From the NCBI GenBank assembly GCA_934418125.1, contig CAKRWT010000016.1, forward strand, positions 1-59,842: a stretch of 59,842 nt of DNA, written 5' to 3'. This document shows, one piece after another, positions 17,229 through 25,818 of this stretch. The notes under the pieces were generated by a model. It worked only from the letters and a program-made list of their open reading frames with translations, searched no databases and was not told the DNA's origin. Position numbers and translations under genes: made by a program. Numbering within the stretch: the stretch's first letter is position 1; each line of letters begins with the position of its first letter. Origin of the DNA: an uncultured Lachnospiraceae bacterium (GTDB lineage: Bacteria > Bacillota > Clostridia > Lachnospirales > Lachnospiraceae).

Positions 17229-17370
17229 TTTTGAAGAGGAATTGAAGAAATTTCATCCAAGTCTGGAGATTGAGGATGCGGAAGAAGCTATTTATAATCA
17301 GGATTTGACCGATATGGCAGACCTTATGGTTAAGGTTGTGAAGGAAGCAAAGAAAGCAGAAGAAGAGTAG
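17221..17370 (+). CDS. Small acidic protein of 49 residues, unknown function
   Basis: The ATG at 17221 lies inside the end of folC and is preceded by GAGGAG about 7 bases upstream, a good ribosome binding site. The product is short, highly charged and predicted helical: MINFEEELKKFHPSLEIED, then an NQDLTDMADLM stretch and a Lys/Glu tail. No cysteines, membrane segment or known domain is visible. The overlap with folC and the 13-base gap to the TPR gene place it within an operon, which supports it being real. Function cannot be inferred. Confidence 0.7.
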   Translation: MINFEEELKKFHPSLEIEDAEEAIYNQDLTDMADLMVKVVKEAKKAEEE

Positions 17371-17383
17371 AGGACAGGCATAA

Positions 17384-18814
17384 ATGATTTGTTATCAGTG
17401 TGGATGTAATCTGTCCGAGCATGATTTTTGTACAAATTGTGGTGCTGATGTAGCCCTTTATAAGAAAATTATCTATATTTCGAACCGGTTCTACAATGAT
17501 GGGCTGGAACGGGCAAACGTCAGGGACCTGACAGGTGCAATCGCGAGTTTGCGACAGAGTTTAAAGTTTAATAAGAATAATGTGGAGGCAAGGAATCTTC
17601 TGGGACTGGTCTATTTCGAGTTAGGTGAAGTAGTGGCTGCTCTGAGTGAGTGGGTTATCAGTAAGAACCTGCGTCCCAGGAAAAATATTGCAGATGATTA
17701 TATCAACATGATTCAGACAAACCAGAATCGGCTGGATATCATCAATCAGACCATTAAAAAGTATAATCAGGCACTTAGCTATTGCAACCAGGACAGCCTG
17801 GATTTGGCAGTAATTCAGTTAAAAAAGGTGCTTTCCTTAAATCCAAAGTTTGTCAGGGCACATCAGCTGCTTGCATTGTTGTATATCAACAGCGAGGAGT
17901 GGGAAAAAGCGAAACGGGAATTGGCCCGTTGTATGGAAATTGACACGAACAATACCCTGACATTACGCTATCTGCGGGAGGTAGACGAGATGCTGGCACC
18001 GGAAGAAGGGGTCAGGAATCCGTCTAAGAAACAGAAGAAAAACGAGGATGTCATTAAATACCAGAGTGGCAATGAGACTATCATCCAGCCGCTCAATATG
18101 AAAGAGGGAAAAGGCGTTACTTCCCTGGTAAATCTGGGGATTGGGCTGATTATCGGTATTGCGATTGCACTTTTCCTGATTTTGCCGGCAAGAATACAGT
18201 CTGCCAGGACAAATATTGATGAGGAACTGCGCAAGGTCAGCGAACAGTCTGATGCCAAGACCGCAACCATTGATGAATTACAGCTTCAGATAAATGAACT
18301 GACAGGGGAACGGGATACATTACAGCAGGATTTACAGGCATATATGGGAACCGATGGTGTTTTACAGTCTGTAGACAGTCTGATGAAAGCAGCCAATGAA
18401 TATCTGACCAATCCGGAAGCGGTTACGGTGGTGGCAGATTATCTGGATGAGATTGAAGAACAGCAGACCGAAGAAGAACAGGAGAATTCCGAAGCCTTTG
18501 ATAACTTATATGCTACTTTGCTGGCACTGATTGGACCGGATATTGCACAATCCTACTATCAGGATGGCTATGAGGCATTCCGGCAGGAGAATTATGCAGA
18601 TGCCATTCCGAATCTGGAAAAAGCATTTAAGTATGATGCTACCAATGGCGATGCTCTTTATAATCTGGCGAACGCATATTATCGTTCCGGCGATGAAGAC
18701 AAGGCAAGAGAAGCTTATTTACAGGTAATTGAGCTGTTTCCTGGCACAGAACGTGCAAGCCGTTCCGAGAATTATCTTGCAGAAATGGGCGATACGGAAA
18801 CAGAAACCAATTAA
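17384..18814 (+). CDS. Zinc-ribbon and TPR repeat membrane protein
   Basis: The 476-residue protein starts with a zinc ribbon (CYQCGCNLSEHDFCTNCG, four cysteines in two CxxC pairs). TPR-like helical repeats follow (about residues 30-200), then a basic linker, one transmembrane helix (about 247-268), a coiled coil (about 270-320), and two more TPRs near the C-terminus (about 390-460). Such proteins are common in Lachnospiraceae and may act as scaffolds at the membrane, with N-terminal repeats in the cytoplasm and C-terminal repeats outside. No enzymatic domain is seen. A terminator follows, ending the valS-folC transcript. Confidence 0.8.
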   Translation: MICYQCGCNLSEHDFCTNCGADVALYKKIIYISNRFYNDGLERANVRDLTGAIASLRQSLKFNKNNVEARNLLGLVYFELGEVVAALSEWVISKNLRPRKNIADDYINMIQTNQNRLDIINQTIKKYNQALSYCNQDSLDLAVIQLKKVLSLNPKFVRAHQLLALLYINSEEWEKAKRELARCMEIDTNNTLTLRYLREVDEMLAPEEGVRNPSKKQKKNEDVIKYQSGNETIIQPLNMKEGKGVTSLVNLGIGLIIGIAIALFLILPARIQSARTNIDEELRKVSEQSDAKTATIDELQLQINELTGERDTLQQDLQAYMGTDGVLQSVDSLMKAANEYLTNPEAVTVVADYLDEIEEQQTEEEQENSEAFDNLYATLLALIGPDIAQSYYQDGYEAFRQENYADAIPNLEKAFKYDATNGDALYNLANAYYRSGDEDKAREAYLQVIELFPGTERASRSENYLAEMGDTETETN

Positions 18815-18842
18815 GAGAAAAGAACAGACAGGACACGAAAGA

Positions 18843-18871
18843 GGACGTAACAGATGTTTACGTCCTTTTTT
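18843..18871 (+). terminator. Terminator of the valS-folC-TPR unit
   Basis: GGACGTAA (18843-18850) pairs with TTACGTCC (18858-18865), followed by a run of T. It separates this unit from the spoIIA operon. Confidence 0.8.
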
Positions 18872-18968
18872 ACGTCCTTTTTTCGCTGTGAAAAATACCG
18901 GAGTGATATTTCAGGCTACATAAGAATGGAGTGAAAGCAGAAAAAACAGGAAGGAAACGGTAGAAAAT

Positions 18969-19292
18969 ATGAGTGAAGACTATAGAGGCGAGGAATTTAA
19001 AATTATTGACAATTATCTGATGATAAGACTGCCCAGTGAAATCGACCATCATAAATCGGTGGATATCAGTGCCAAGGCAGACCGCTATATTTTATCCAGA
19101 CAGATAGGAAATGTAGTGTTTGACTTTGAACAGACAACCTTTATGGACAGTTCAGGTATTGGTATTATTGTAGGGCGATATAAGAAAATTGCCTGCTTCG
19201 GTGGGAAGGTGTTCGCTATCAATGCGGATAACCGGATTCGCCGGATACTGTTATTGTCCGGCTTACAGAATATCGTAGAGATTATGGAATAG
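18969..19292 (+). CDS. spoIIAA: Anti-sigma F factor antagonist SpoIIAA
   Basis: A 107-residue STAS-domain protein with the phosphorylation motif in TTFMDSSGIGIIVGRYK (Ser about 58). In its unphosphorylated form SpoIIAA binds SpoIIAB and frees sigma F in the forespore; SpoIIAB phosphorylates it and SpoIIE dephosphorylates it. Gene order spoIIAA-spoIIAB-sigF is as in Bacillus and clostridia, which settles the identity against other STAS antagonists. A GAAGGAAACGG sequence precedes the ATG. Confidence 0.97.
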   Translation: MSEDYRGEEFKIIDNYLMIRLPSEIDHHKSVDISAKADRYILSRQIGNVVFDFEQTTFMDSSGIGIIVGRYKKIACFGGKVFAINADNRIRRILLLSGLQNIVEIME

Positions 19293-19371
19293 GAGAAATG
19301 GAACAGGCAGGAAGAGCTGGTGTAAGCCGGACCTGTCAAGTTTAAGGAAACAGATAAAAGGGGAATGAAAA

Positions 19372-19860
19372 ATGATTGAAGTCATGGAGAAGATGGAACA
19401 GAAACAGATGGTAAATGAAGTACGGATAGAATTTGCAGCGTTATCCAGAAATGAAGCCTTTGCCAGAATGGCGGTAGCAGCTTTTATCGCGCCTTTGGAC
19501 CCGACGATGGAAGAACTGGCAGATGTTAAGACTGCGGTGTCCGAGGCAGTAACCAATGCCATTATTCACGGCTATGAAAACCGCAACTGTGCCGGGGACA
19601 GGGTATGGATGAATTGCAGACTGCAAAAGGATGTGCTGGAAGTGGAGATAGAGGATAAGGGAGTTGGTATTCAGAATATCAAGAAGGCAATGGAGCCTTT
19701 GTATACTACGAAACCGGAATTAGACCGCTCCGGTATGGGATTTGCATTTATGGAAGCCTTTATGGATGATTTGGAGGTGTTTTCCGAACCGGGCAGCGGC
19801 ACGAAGATACAGATGCGCAAGAAAATAGGAATTACATCCTGGATTGACAGTGAGGAATAG
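19372..19860 (+). CDS. spoIIAB: Anti-sigma F factor SpoIIAB
   Basis: A 162-residue GHKL-type serine kinase and anti-sigma factor. Motifs visible are the N box VSEAVTNAIIHGYE, the G1 region EIEDKGVGIQN, and RSGMGFAFMEAFMD near the ATP lid. It binds sigma F with ATP and phosphorylates SpoIIAA. It is a little longer than the Bacillus protein (146 residues) because of N- and C-terminal extensions. The start follows AAGGGG. It lies 79 bases after spoIIAA and 2 bases before sigF. Confidence 0.97.
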   Translation: MIEVMEKMEQKQMVNEVRIEFAALSRNEAFARMAVAAFIAPLDPTMEELADVKTAVSEAVTNAIIHGYENRNCAGDRVWMNCRLQKDVLEVEIEDKGVGIQNIKKAMEPLYTTKPELDRSGMGFAFMEAFMDDLEVFSEPGSGTKIQMRKKIGITSWIDSEE

Positions 19861-19862
19861 CC

Positions 19863-20642
19863 ATGGAAGAAACTGCCGTATTAATTGAGAAATCACAGGC
19901 AGGAGATAAAGAGGCTAGAGAGAAACTGATAGAGGAAAATCTGGGACTGGTAAGGCATATCGTGAAACGTTTCGTATCCAGAGGGTATGATGCAGAGGAT
20001 TTATTCCAGACCGGCTGCATCGGACTGATGAAAGCCATTGATAAATTTAATCTGGATTTCGACGTGCGTTTCTCCACCTACGCAGTGCCCATGATACAGG
20101 GGGAAATCAAACGGTTCCTGCGGGATGACGGGATGGTCAAGGTAAGCAGAACCCTGAAAGAAAATGGCTGGAAAATCAAGCAGGCAGCCCAGAAGCTGTC
20201 CTATGAACAGGGCAGGGAACCAACCATGCAGGAGCTTTCCGAAGCCACCGGGCTTAGCATGGATGATATTGTGATGGCACTGGATGCCAACGTGGAGGTG
20301 GAGTCCATCTATAAGTCCGTCTACCAGTCGGATGGTAACGAAATTTATCTGGTAGACCAGATTGTAGGAAGAAGCGGCAGTGTAGGCAGGTCAGCCATGC
20401 AGCATGGTGGTACAGGCGGCTTGGGTGCCTGCGAGGATGTGGAGAAGGAAGAACTGTTAAACCACATGCTGCTGGAGCAGCTTCTTGATAATCTGGAGGA
20501 AAAAGAAAAGGAACTGATTTTCATGCGCTATTTCCAGAATAAGACGCAGGTGGAGGTTGCAAGGTATCTGGGTATCAGCCAGGTACAGGTCAGCCGTATG
20601 GAAAAAAGGATTCTGTTGCGTTTACGGGCACAAGTGTTGTAA
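19863..20642 (+). CDS. sigF: RNA polymerase sigma-F factor, forespore specific
   Basis: A 259-residue sigma-70-family factor that starts forespore gene expression. Region 2 contains GLVRHIVKRF and DLFQTGCIGLMKAIDKFNLD...FSTYAVPMIQGEIKRFLRDDG. Region 3 has REPTMQELSEATGLS. Region 4 holds the helix-turn-helix KTQVEVARYLGISQVQVSRMEK. Between regions 3 and 4 is an unusual glycine-rich stretch of about 25 residues (GRSGSVGRSAMQHGGTGGLG...). The ATG is 2 bases after spoIIAB; GAGGA at the end of that gene can serve as its ribosome binding site. Confidence 0.97.
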   Translation: MEETAVLIEKSQAGDKEAREKLIEENLGLVRHIVKRFVSRGYDAEDLFQTGCIGLMKAIDKFNLDFDVRFSTYAVPMIQGEIKRFLRDDGMVKVSRTLKENGWKIKQAAQKLSYEQGREPTMQELSEATGLSMDDIVMALDANVEVESIYKSVYQSDGNEIYLVDQIVGRSGSVGRSAMQHGGTGGLGACEDVEKEELLNHMLLEQLLDNLEEKEKELIFMRYFQNKTQVEVARYLGISQVQVSRMEKRILLRLRAQVL

Positions 20643-20765
20643 TATGGTAGAGGATAGATAGTCCTTCCGAAGCATTATGGTAAGTAATCGTAAGAAGAAA
20701 AATCAGTGGTAAAATATTATATAGCATAAATACGAAGCTGCCTGAGAGCAGGAAATGAGGAAAGT

Positions 20766-20939
20766 ATGAATACATTTCAGTATGAAGTTGTCAGTATTGA
20801 CGGAGATTATGCCAACCTGAAAAGGATTGATATAGAAAATGATGAATTGAAACTGGTAGCCAGAGCGCTTCTGCCACCGGAAATCAGGGAAGGTACCAGA
20901 CTTTTATATGAAATGATGCAGTATGAAATCATAGAATAA
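20766..20939 (+). CDS. Small protein of 57 residues, unknown function
   Basis: The ATG at 20766 follows GAGGAAAGT, a suitable ribosome binding site. The product (MNTFQYEVVSIDGDYANLK..., ending in MMQYEIIE) alternates short strands and looks like a small beta-barrel with the pattern xxIDGDYAxLKR, loosely like DUF3006-type proteins. It sits 123 bases after sigF and 34 bases before the PilZ gene, all on one strand, and is probably read with the PilZ and HD-GYP genes. A role in c-di-GMP signalling is only a guess from location. Confidence 0.65.
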   Translation: MNTFQYEVVSIDGDYANLKRIDIENDELKLVARALLPPEIREGTRLLYEMMQYEIIE

Positions 20940-20973
20940 GACCGGATTAGACAGTGCAAAGGAATACGGGCAG

Positions 20974-21537
20974 ATGAATGAGAATACGTTTAAGAATCAC
21001 AGGATTCTGGTAAAAAGGATAACCGACGGAAAGGTTGTGGCAGATACCAGAATCAAGAGATATGAACCGGTAACCAATTCTTTCGTTATCAGTGCGGGCA
21101 GTCTGACAGAAAAAAGTTATTATCAAGTGACAGCAATGGTCTTTGGAGAAGACGATTTGTATGAATTTGAAGGAAGCATTAAGGGTACTGTAATTGAGAA
21201 CGAAGTGGAGATTTCCTTAGGAAAGCGCAGAAAGAAGGAAGACCGGAAAAGACCAAGATACCAGCTTTCGGCAAGCGGTCTGGTAACAGAGATATACTTT
21301 GAAAACCATGGCATCAGGCTGTATAAGCCCATGTTTTTTAAAACGATAAATATGAGTTCTGGCGGTGTGCTTTTGCGAATGGACAGTGGCAGCTTTGAAA
21401 GGGGAAACCGGTTTAAGGGAGTGATTCCTGTTGAGGGAAGAAAGCTGGAATTTATCTGTGAAATCGTAAGGATACAGAATGATAACCGGCTGACGGAGGA
21501 GTATGGCTGCCGAATCGCCAATTTACAGTATGAGTAA
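20974..21537 (+). CDS. PilZ domain c-di-GMP-binding protein
   Basis: A 187-residue protein with an N-terminal YcgR-like beta domain (about 1-88) and a C-terminal PilZ domain (about 91-185). The PilZ c-di-GMP ligand motifs are present: RKRPRYQ (Arg 91 and Arg 95, RxxxR) and NMSSGGVLL (N/DxSxxG near 126-131). Binding c-di-GMP would change the protein's partner interactions, often in motility or surface behaviour. It lies next to an HD-GYP gene (50-base gap), so a degrader and a receptor of the same messenger are encoded together, beside the sigF operon. Confidence 0.9.
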   Translation: MNENTFKNHRILVKRITDGKVVADTRIKRYEPVTNSFVISAGSLTEKSYYQVTAMVFGEDDLYEFEGSIKGTVIENEVEISLGKRRKKEDRKRPRYQLSASGLVTEIYFENHGIRLYKPMFFKTINMSSGGVLLRMDSGSFERGNRFKGVIPVEGRKLEFICEIVRIQNDNRLTEEYGCRIANLQYE

Positions 21538-21587
21538 CGATACAGAGCCATGTATAAAACAAAAATAAGGGAAGCAGATACAGGGGA

Positions 21588-22664
21588 ATGGACAAAAGAA
21601 AGTTGCGAAAATTGCCAATCGAATATTTGTGGGAAGGACTTGTCTTAAAAGAAGACCTATACGATCACAGTGGTTCCGTATTGCTGTTGCCCAAGGGAGA
21701 AGTCATTACGGCAGAGAATATTCAAAGGCTGGTAAATTTTGATCAGGGCGATAAGAATATTATGGTCTATGAGGATACCTTTTATGAGATTCTGGCAGAC
21801 GAACATATTCCACCGGAGAAGCGTCAGGAGCTGACGGAAAGCAGCTCCGGTTATGGGAGACTGCAGCAGAGTGTCGGTGCGTTATTTCACTATGTAGATG
21901 CCTGGTTGGAAAATGATGAAATTGAGTTACTGGTACAGGAAATTTCCCAGAAGCTGGTGGAGATTGACCCGGTAGTTATCTTTTCCTGTATCAGTTTTCC
22001 ACGTCCGATGGACGAGGGCTTACAGAGACATTCCCTAAACGTGGCAATGATGAACGGCATGATAGGGGAGTGGCTTGGTCTGTCCAGGGATGATATTGAG
22101 ACCCTGGTAATGGCAGGGCTGCTGCATGATATCGGTAAAACCCAGATACCGGAAGAAATCCTCAATGCCCCCAGACGGCTGACTCCGGAGGAATTTAAGA
22201 TTATGAAACGGCATCCGGTTTATTCGGATAAGATGTTAGGCAATCAGTTTGGCGAGGCAGTGCGTGATGCCGCAAGACACCATCATGAGAAGCTGACCGG
22301 TGATGGTTACCCGGATGGTTTAAAAGGAGATGAACTTTCTCTTTTTACCAGGATTACCGCTGTGTCAGATATTTACGATGCCATGGTTTCCAAGCGTAGT
22401 TACAAGGAAGCGAATCTGCCGTTCCACGTTTTTGATATGTTCTATGAAGAGGAATTCAAAGGGCTTGACCGCAAGCTGATAATGACTTTTCTTAAAAATA
22501 TGCGCAGGCAGTATCAGAATAAAAAGGTAATCATGTCTGATGGCCGGGTGGGTAAGATTCGTTACATTCCAGTCAATGATGCCGAACACCCGGTTATAGA
22601 GCAGGATAAGCGGATAGAGCAGACCAGTGAAGAGTGGTACTGCACGGAGATACTTACCGTATAA
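21588..22664 (+). CDS. HD-GYP domain c-di-GMP phosphodiesterase
   Basis: A 358-residue soluble protein. An N-terminal region of about 110 residues (LRKLPIEYLWEGLVLKEDLYDHSGSVLLPKG-like, often seen before HD-GYP domains) precedes an HD-GYP domain with HDIGK near 179-183, then HHHEKLTGDGYPDGLKGDE and VSDIYDAM. The metal and GYP motifs look intact, so hydrolysis of c-di-GMP is expected. A C-terminal tail of about 60 residues follows. It probably forms an operon with the PilZ gene. Its 3' end overlaps the convergent spoVAC by 11 bases. Confidence 0.9.
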   Translation: MDKRKLRKLPIEYLWEGLVLKEDLYDHSGSVLLLPKGEVITAENIQRLVNFDQGDKNIMVYEDTFYEILADEHIPPEKRQELTESSSGYGRLQQSVGALFHYVDAWLENDEIELLVQEISQKLVEIDPVVIFSCISFPRPMDEGLQRHSLNVAMMNGMIGEWLGLSRDDIETLVMAGLLHDIGKTQIPEEILNAPRRLTPEEFKIMKRHPVYSDKMLGNQFGEAVRDAARHHHEKLTGDGYPDGLKGDELSLFTRITAVSDIYDAMVSKRSYKEANLPFHVFDMFYEEEFKGLDRKLIMTFLKNMRRQYQNKKVIMSDGRVGKIRYIPVNDAEHPVIEQDKRIEQTSEEWYCTEILTV

Positions 22665-23130
22665 ACTGCCACAGATAGTAGACCAGTCCAAGTCCCCAGC
22701 TTGTGACAATGCCGTAGAGGATAACCGGACCGGCGATGGTAAAGATTTTACAGCCGATACCGAAAACCTGTCCTTCCTTCTGGTATTCAATGGCAGCCGA
22801 GGCAATGGAATTGGCAAAGCCGGTAATCGGAACGAGGGCACCGGCACCGCCCCATTCGACTAGCTTCGGATAGAGGTTACAGCCAGTCAGCAGGACACTG
22901 ACAAGCACCAGCAGCATGGAACACCAGGAACCGGCGGTTTCCTTATCCATTCCAAGGTTGTTGGCAGCATAATTTAAGATGCATTGTCCAATCAGACAGA
23001 TGGTTCCACCTACCAAAAAGGCTTTCAGCATACGCCAGAACAGACTGTACTTCGGGGTAACCTGTTCTACATGCTGCTGGTAGTCCATTTCTTTCTTCTC
23101 CTGTAATGTCTTAGGTTCTTTCTGAGTCAT
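22654..23130 (-). CDS. spoVAC: Stage V sporulation protein AC
   Basis: A 158-residue membrane protein of the SpoVAC family. SpoVA proteins form the channel that moves dipicolinic acid into spores and releases it at germination; SpoVAC acts as a mechanosensitive channel in Bacillus. Features include the N-terminal YQQHVEQVTPKYSLFWRMLKAFLVGGTICLIGQ and the conserved VEWGGAGALVPITGFANSIASAAIEYQKEG. It lies downstream of spoVAB on the same strand with a 139-base gap in which I found no convincing sigma-G promoter. Unlike in most spore formers, spoVAD does not follow it. Confidence 0.96.
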   Translation of the reverse strand: MTQKEPKTLQEKKEMDYQQHVEQVTPKYSLFWRMLKAFLVGGTICLIGQCILNYAANNLGMDKETAGSWCSMLLVLVSVLLTGCNLYPKLVEWGGAGALVPITGFANSIASAAIEYQKEGQVFGIGCKIFTIAGPVILYGIVTSWGLGLVYYLWQFIR

Positions 23131-23269
23131 GATATACTTCCTTTCTACTATAATATATTTATGGTTAATGTCCCTTACAGCCAGTAAGGAATTGTGACCT
23201 TGTTGCTTATTTATTTGTGCATTTTATATTTCCACTTAATGTCAATATGATATAGTTTCACAATTACCA

Positions 23270-23767
23270 TTACTTACCATAAAGATACACCTGCTGCGTG
23301 AAGTACAGCAGACTCCCTGCCAGTTTCCCAAGTGCCACGAACAGAATCGCAACCCCCAACCCATGCCGGAATCCGATTCGCCTCGAGAAGATGGGAATGG
23401 TGTTTAACATCTCTGCGATAGCCAGTGCCAGACAGCCAACGAAGATACCGGAGAAGAAACCGATGGCAATGAGAAGAACCGTACCTATCAGATGCCAGAC
23501 ACCCACGGATGCGCCGACACCAAATATCTGGTGGTTAAGAATAAATGCACCAATCATGCCATAATCGCTGAAAACACTGAAAAAGTTACCAAACAGGGTG
23601 CCAAGTACCACCATTTCCTCTAACAGGAATATTTTGCGTGCCACATGCATTTTACCGGCGAAGCGTGGAATCAGCCCGACAGAAATCAGGACGGTAAAGA
23701 CGCCGCCGGATACGACAAGTCCTGCGCTGATACCGATGATTGCCAGAAACAGATTTTTAAAGAACAT
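23270..23767 (-). CDS. spoVAB: Stage V sporulation protein AB
   Basis: A 165-residue protein with four or five membrane helices and no polar domain, matching SpoVAB in the context of spoVAA. Conserved-looking stretches are ISAGLVVSGGVFTVLISVGLIPRF and HQIFGVGASVGVWHLIG. Its exact role in dipicolinate transport is unknown. The start at 23767 overlaps the end of spoVAA by 11 bases; an upstream in-frame ATG would lie deeper in spoVAA and is less likely. Confidence 0.92.
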   Translation of the reverse strand: MFFKNLFLAIIGISAGLVVSGGVFTVLISVGLIPRFAGKMHVARKIFLLEEMVVLGTLFGNFFSVFSDYGMIGAFILNHQIFGVGASVGVWHLIGTVLLIAIGFFSGIFVGCLALAIAEMLNTIPIFSRRIGFRHGLGVAILFVALGKLAGSLLYFTQQVYLYGK

Positions 23768-24398
23768 CAATGGTTCTCCCCTCTCTGTCAGCCGTTTCAA
23801 TCAATGCGGTATTCACATCTTTTTCATAGACACGCATTTCTACCTCAATAGGGGTAGGGTCTTTGGTAATCCGTCTGCCACCAATGTGGTTGAAGAAGAG
23901 AATGATGCCAAAGGCAAGTCCTGCGGAATAGGAAAGCTCCAGAATTCCATAGCCGTCGCTGGGGGCACCCATTACCATTTCATAAATTTTTACGAAAACA
24001 GCATTGATGCCGATATCGTTATGAAATGCCATGATGGTAAAGGCGGTACCAAAGAAGCTAATCAGCGCCACGAGAAACAGTTTGGCAGCCTGCAAGGGAC
24101 CTTTGTGGCGGTTTACGTTGATAAGCTCCACCAGGGTGTCGGTTTCACCAACTACTTCGATGGAAGCCTGGGGATAGAGTTTTTCGATTTCCTCGATGAC
24201 TTTCAGGATACTGATAACCTGCCGTTTGGGCTGTCCTTTGGCAAAATGATGAAGCTTGATGGATTTTATCTTTGCCAGGGCGATGGCATCACTGCAGGAG
24301 AGCTTGCCGATGTCCTTCACATACACGTCTTCGGTCTGTAATTCCACATTCTGTACTGCTTTAATATAGATAGTCAGGTTGCTTGTGTTGGTTGACAT
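23757..24398 (-). CDS. spoVAA: Stage V sporulation protein AA
   Basis: A 213-residue SpoVAA protein: a soluble N-terminal domain (about 1-110, with DVYVKDIGKLSC and a VGETDTLVEL strand) followed by two membrane helices. It is part of the spoVA dipicolinic acid transport system in the inner spore membrane. A sigma-G-like promoter (TGTATA-N17-TATACTA) lies upstream. It begins the run spoVAA-AB-AC; spoVAD and spoVAE lie 9 and 18 kb away on the other strand. Confidence 0.95.
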   Translation of the reverse strand: MSTNTSNLTIYIKAVQNVELQTEDVYVKDIGKLSCSDAIALAKIKSIKLHHFAKGQPKRQVISILKVIEEIEKLYPQASIEVVGETDTLVELINVNRHKGPLQAAKLFLVALISFFGTAFTIMAFHNDIGINAVFVKIYEMVMGAPSDGYGILELSYSAGLAFGIILFFNHIGGRRITKDPTPIEVEMRVYEKDVNTALIETADREGRTIDVL

Positions 24399-24425
24399 AA
24401 TTTAGACCTCGCATTATTTGTTGTT

Positions 24426-24455
24426 TAGTATAACGAAAGACCTATCTTTTATACA
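24426..24455 (-). promoter_or_regulatory. Sigma-G-like promoter of spoVAA
   Basis: On the minus strand TGTATA (24455-24450) and TATACTA (24432-24426) are 17 bases apart. The known sigma-G pattern is roughly TGAATA and CATACTA with 17-18 bases between, so each box differs by one base. Confidence 0.6.
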
Positions 24456-24572
24456 TGAATTTGGATTTTAAAGGAAATGATTCATAAAAATCCATGTGAT
24501 AAATTTGTTTGCACATCTTTCAAAGCATGGTAAACTATAATAAGTGTATAGAAAAAATAAGGATGAACGATT

Positions 24573-25751
24573 ATGCAATATAGAAAGAATAGGCAGGGAG
24601 AACCAATCTCTATTTTAGGCTATGGCTGTATGCGTTTTACGAAAAAGGGCAACAGCATTGATATTGATAAGGCAGAAAAAGAAGTCATGGCAGCCATCCG
24701 TGGCGGCGTTAACTACTTGGATACCGCGTATATTTACCCAGGCAGTGAGGTGGCTCTGGGAGAAATCCTGAAGCGCAACCATTGCCGGGAACAGGTGTCG
24801 ATTGCAACGAAGCTGCCCCAGTATCTGATTAAGTCCGAGGCAGCCCTGGACAAATACTTCAACGAACAGTTGAGCCGGTTGCAGACGGATTATGTGGATT
24901 ATTATCTGATGCACATGCTGACAGACATTGCAGCCTGGGAGAAGCTTTGCAAGCTGGGAATCAAAGAATGGATTGCGAAGAAGAAGGAAGAGGGCAAGAT
25001 TAAAAATCTGGGTTTTTCTTTCCATGGGAATACGGAAATGTTCCTGCAGATTCTTGATGCCTATGACTGGGATTTCTGCCAGATTCAGTACAACTATATG
25101 GATGAGCACAGCCAGGCAGGACGAAAAGGATTGCAGGCGGCAGCGGAGAAAAACATTCCTGTTATTATTATGGAGCCTTTGCGGGGTGGCAAGCTGGTAG
25201 ACTTGCTGCCGGAAAAAGCCAAGAAGCTGATAGCAGATAATGAACGGAAAAGAACTCCGGCAGAATGGGCATTCCGCTGGCTCTGGAATCAGCCGGAGGT
25301 CACCTGTGTGTTGTCCGGCATGAATTCCCTTGCCATGGTAGAGGAGAATGTGCAGATTGCTTCTTCGGCAGAGGCAGGAGCCTTTACCAAGGAAGATTTT
25401 GCATTGATTGAAGCAGTTAAGCAGGAGATTAACAGTAATATTAAGGTGGGATGTACCGGGTGTTCCTACTGTATGCCATGTCCCAAGGGCGTGGATATTC
25501 CCACGGCATTCCGCTGTTATAACCGGATGTATACGGAGAATAAGAAAGCCGGAAGATTTGAGTACGCGCAGATAGTCGCTCTCCAAAAGGAAATGAGCGA
25601 TATGGGCCGGTGCATTGAGTGCGGCAAATGCGAGAGCCATTGTCCACAGCATATTGAGATTCGCAGGGAACTAAAAGAAGCGCGTAAGCATTTGCTGCCC
25701 TGGTATTATGTGGTAATTATTAAAATAGCCCGGTTATTTAAGTTCTGGTAA
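24573..25751 (+). CDS. Aldo/keto reductase with C-terminal 4Fe-4S ferredoxin domain
   Basis: The 392-residue protein has an aldo/keto reductase barrel (about 1-285) with GYGCMRF at the start, the catalytic Asp/Tyr in DTAYIYPGSE, a Lys in IATKLPQYL and a His in DYYLMHML. The C-terminal part has CTGCSYCMPCPKGVDIP and CIECGKCESHCPQ, cysteine patterns for iron-sulfur clusters. This domain pair is widespread in anaerobes and is thought to couple NAD(P)H-linked reduction to an electron carrier; the substrate is unknown. A terminator hairpin follows, so it is probably not in the next operon. Confidence 0.9.
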   Translation: MQYRKNRQGEPISILGYGCMRFTKKGNSIDIDKAEKEVMAAIRGGVNYLDTAYIYPGSEVALGEILKRNHCREQVSIATKLPQYLIKSEAALDKYFNEQLSRLQTDYVDYYLMHMLTDIAAWEKLCKLGIKEWIAKKKEEGKIKNLGFSFHGNTEMFLQILDAYDWDFCQIQYNYMDEHSQAGRKGLQAAAEKNIPVIIMEPLRGGKLVDLLPEKAKKLIADNERKRTPAEWAFRWLWNQPEVTCVLSGMNSLAMVEENVQIASSAEAGAFTKEDFALIEAVKQEINSNIKVGCTGCSYCMPCPKGVDIPTAFRCYNRMYTENKKAGRFEYAQIVALQKEMSDMGRCIECGKCESHCPQHIEIRRELKEARKHLLPWYYVVIIKIARLFKFW

Positions 25752-25753
25752 GC

Positions 25754-25795
25754 AAATAGCAGTGTTATCCGGCAACGGGTGATTCTGCTATTTTT
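25754..25795 (+). terminator. Terminator after the aldo/keto reductase
   Basis: AAATAGCAG (25754-25762) pairs with CTGCTATTT (25785-25793), followed by a T run to 25795. It stands between the reductase and the G3E GTPase genes. Confidence 0.7.
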
Positions 25796-25818
25796 CAGTA
25801 CCAAGGGAGAGAGAAAGT

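Noticed and set aside
18880..18968. A sigma-H promoter before spoIIAA
   Set aside because: A GAAT is present near 18926, but the -35 match and spacing do not fit the consensus well enough to claim it.
23131..23269. A separate sigma-G promoter for spoVAC
   Set aside because: CATAAAT-like sequences exist but no matching -35 is at 17-18 bases, so I leave spoVAC as probably co-transcribed with spoVAA-AB.
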